64,000 nt of DNA. It comes from Crocodylus rhombifer. Taxonomy: Eukaryota; Chordata; Crocodylia; Crocodylidae. The stretch is from the NCBI GenBank assembly GCA_038503035.1, contig JAVSML010025178.1, forward strand, positions 141,665 to 205,664, written 5' to 3'. Numbering within the stretch: position 1 is the stretch's first letter; each line of letters opens with the position of its first letter. Below are positions 62,343 through 64,000 of the stretch, in pieces. The notes beneath the pieces were generated by a model that was given only the letters and a program-made list of their open reading frames with translations, was not told where the DNA came from and ran no database searches. The translations under genes and the position numbers were made by a program.

Positions 62343-63628
62343 AGTCTTTGGAGCATGATCAATTTGTATTTTGCTATCTGGACCACTCCCCATTGCAGGA
62401 GATGGGCAGAGCAAAGTGTAAAAAGTCCCCAAGTGAAGGGAAACCAAGTGCTTCAGGTTTCAGTATAGGATCTGCAAGAGGCTCAATGCCTCTAGAGCAG
62501 CATCATAAGCTTGAGTCAATGAATGGGCAGTTTTTCTCACCCCAAGTTACAAAAATCCTTCCAGAGGAGGGCTCCTGGGAGATTATTGCACTTTAGCCAT
62601 GTTAGAAATACTTGAAAAAAGAAATGCTCAGTCCTCAGAATTCCCAGGACTGCACAAATTGGGGTGTGCTTTACGGAAAGCCTCAGCACCTTCCTCATGA
62701 GGGTCCCCCTGAGCATTTTGTCCAGGCTCAACATTTTTTCTGAGTGGGCACCCTGATGTCTTGGGTGTGTTTTTTTTGTAGGGTTTCCCAGCTATGGTCC
62801 TATCCTGAAACTAAGGGATATTTTGCTCACGTTTACATTTTTTGCCTACATAGCAGAGTTCATTTTGGAAGGCTGAAAGGTTGTTTTCTTTTCCCCTCCT
62901 TAAGGGTTCAGCAGGCCAATATCACATTTAAAAAGATGATCATTTGGGGGCATGTCAGCGTAGAAAATGAGCAGAGACTGAGGCAATAGTAGTACAGTCA
63001 GCAGGCTCATTGCTGCAGGGCATGAGATTTGGTTTGCTAAATATTTAAAGAAAGTTGGAGCCGGTTTTGTTTTTTCCCTTTCATTTGTAAATGGAAACTG
63101 AAATTTTAGTGATGGCTCTGATGATAAATACAGCACCCATCTAAGTAATGCAGTTGTTTTTCTTTTGTGCCTTCTTTCAAGGGATGGTGTCAGATTAGAA
63201 ATCACATTCTAAAAATCAAGACTGGTCTTTTTAGCACCAAATAGATAATAGGAAGAATGTTTAAAATAAAAAACATCCCCCCCCATCCCCAAGATCAGGA
63301 AGGAAAGCTTTTAATTTTAAGCATCAAGTTTATTTTATCCCCGATTTTAACATTCTTTTATTTTTTGCTTGGTCTATTCAGAGAGACTGCTCCGTCTCCC
63401 TGTCTGGCTTTCATGCACTCACACCACCTCACATTGTTTGGGTTGCACTGAAATTTAAACAGAAACATTAAAAAAATCGCAGTAACATTTCTCCAGCCCT
63501 ATACATTTTGTAAAATCTTGTCTTAGTTATGAATCCAAAATGTTGGGCCTAACTTGACCTTTAAAGTAAGTTTCCCCCTACTCCCCTACCAGAAACACTA
63601 TTGATTTCTCCCTTTTATTTTTGGTTAG

Positions 63629-64000
<372 letters not shown>

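Larger units (their letters stand above)
60671..63628 (+). other. GATA2 intron 4
   Basis: This 2.96-kb intron lies between the two zinc-finger exons. It contains the candidate +9.5 enhancer (61361-61417), a small terminal-inverted-repeat element (62256-62342) and A/T-rich unique sequence. A 7-bp dyad, agcatta/taatgct, lies near 61641-61662. The donor is gtaggt and the acceptor ttggttag. No coding exon is supported. Confidence 0.9.

Overview
The window is vertebrate nuclear DNA, and the repeats point to a non-avian sauropsid, most likely a crocodilian or a turtle. It has CR1 LINE 3' ends with the ATTCTGTGA-type tail, the second CR1 type ending in an 'aacataagaa' tail, several hAT-type non-autonomous elements with 8-bp target duplications, and worn MIR/CORE-SINE copies. 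Nothing looks prokaryotic or viral. The species call is inference.

Only one protein-coding gene can be supported: GATA2, on the + strand at the right end. Four coding exons are present: the ATG exon at 56763-56991, then 57218-57823, 60525-60670 (N-terminal zinc finger) and 63629-63754 (C-terminal zinc finger). They join in frame to 369 codons with canonical AG/GT junctions. The last coding exon, about 110 residues judging from the family, lies beyond the window. A 5' untranslated exon and its CCAAT-box promoter are visible at about 56.0-56.3 kb and correspond to the proximal (IG) first exon of other vertebrates.

Layout: 1-43.8 kb is a gene desert of worn unique sequence with CR1, hAT/MITE and MIR-like repeats. 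43.8-47 kb is a transition zone with a cluster of GATA motifs. 47.2-58 kb is a very GC- and CpG-rich domain with AT-rich pockets, holding the GATA2 promoter region and, probably, the unidentified distal (IS) first exon. 58-64 kb is the gene body.

The most informative non-coding find is in intron 4: an apparent orthologue of the GATA2 '+9.5' autoregulatory enhancer (61361-61417). The AGATAA site, the 8-bp spacing and the flanking ETS motifs are kept, but the E-box half reads TATCTG instead of CATCTG. The second is a 90-nt near-perfect snap-back inverted repeat (two 43-nt arms, 4-nt loop) at 54927-55016, about 1 kb upstream of the proximal promoter. I found no evidence of an undescribed multi-gene system. 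The long open frames in the CpG-rich domain are composition artefacts.
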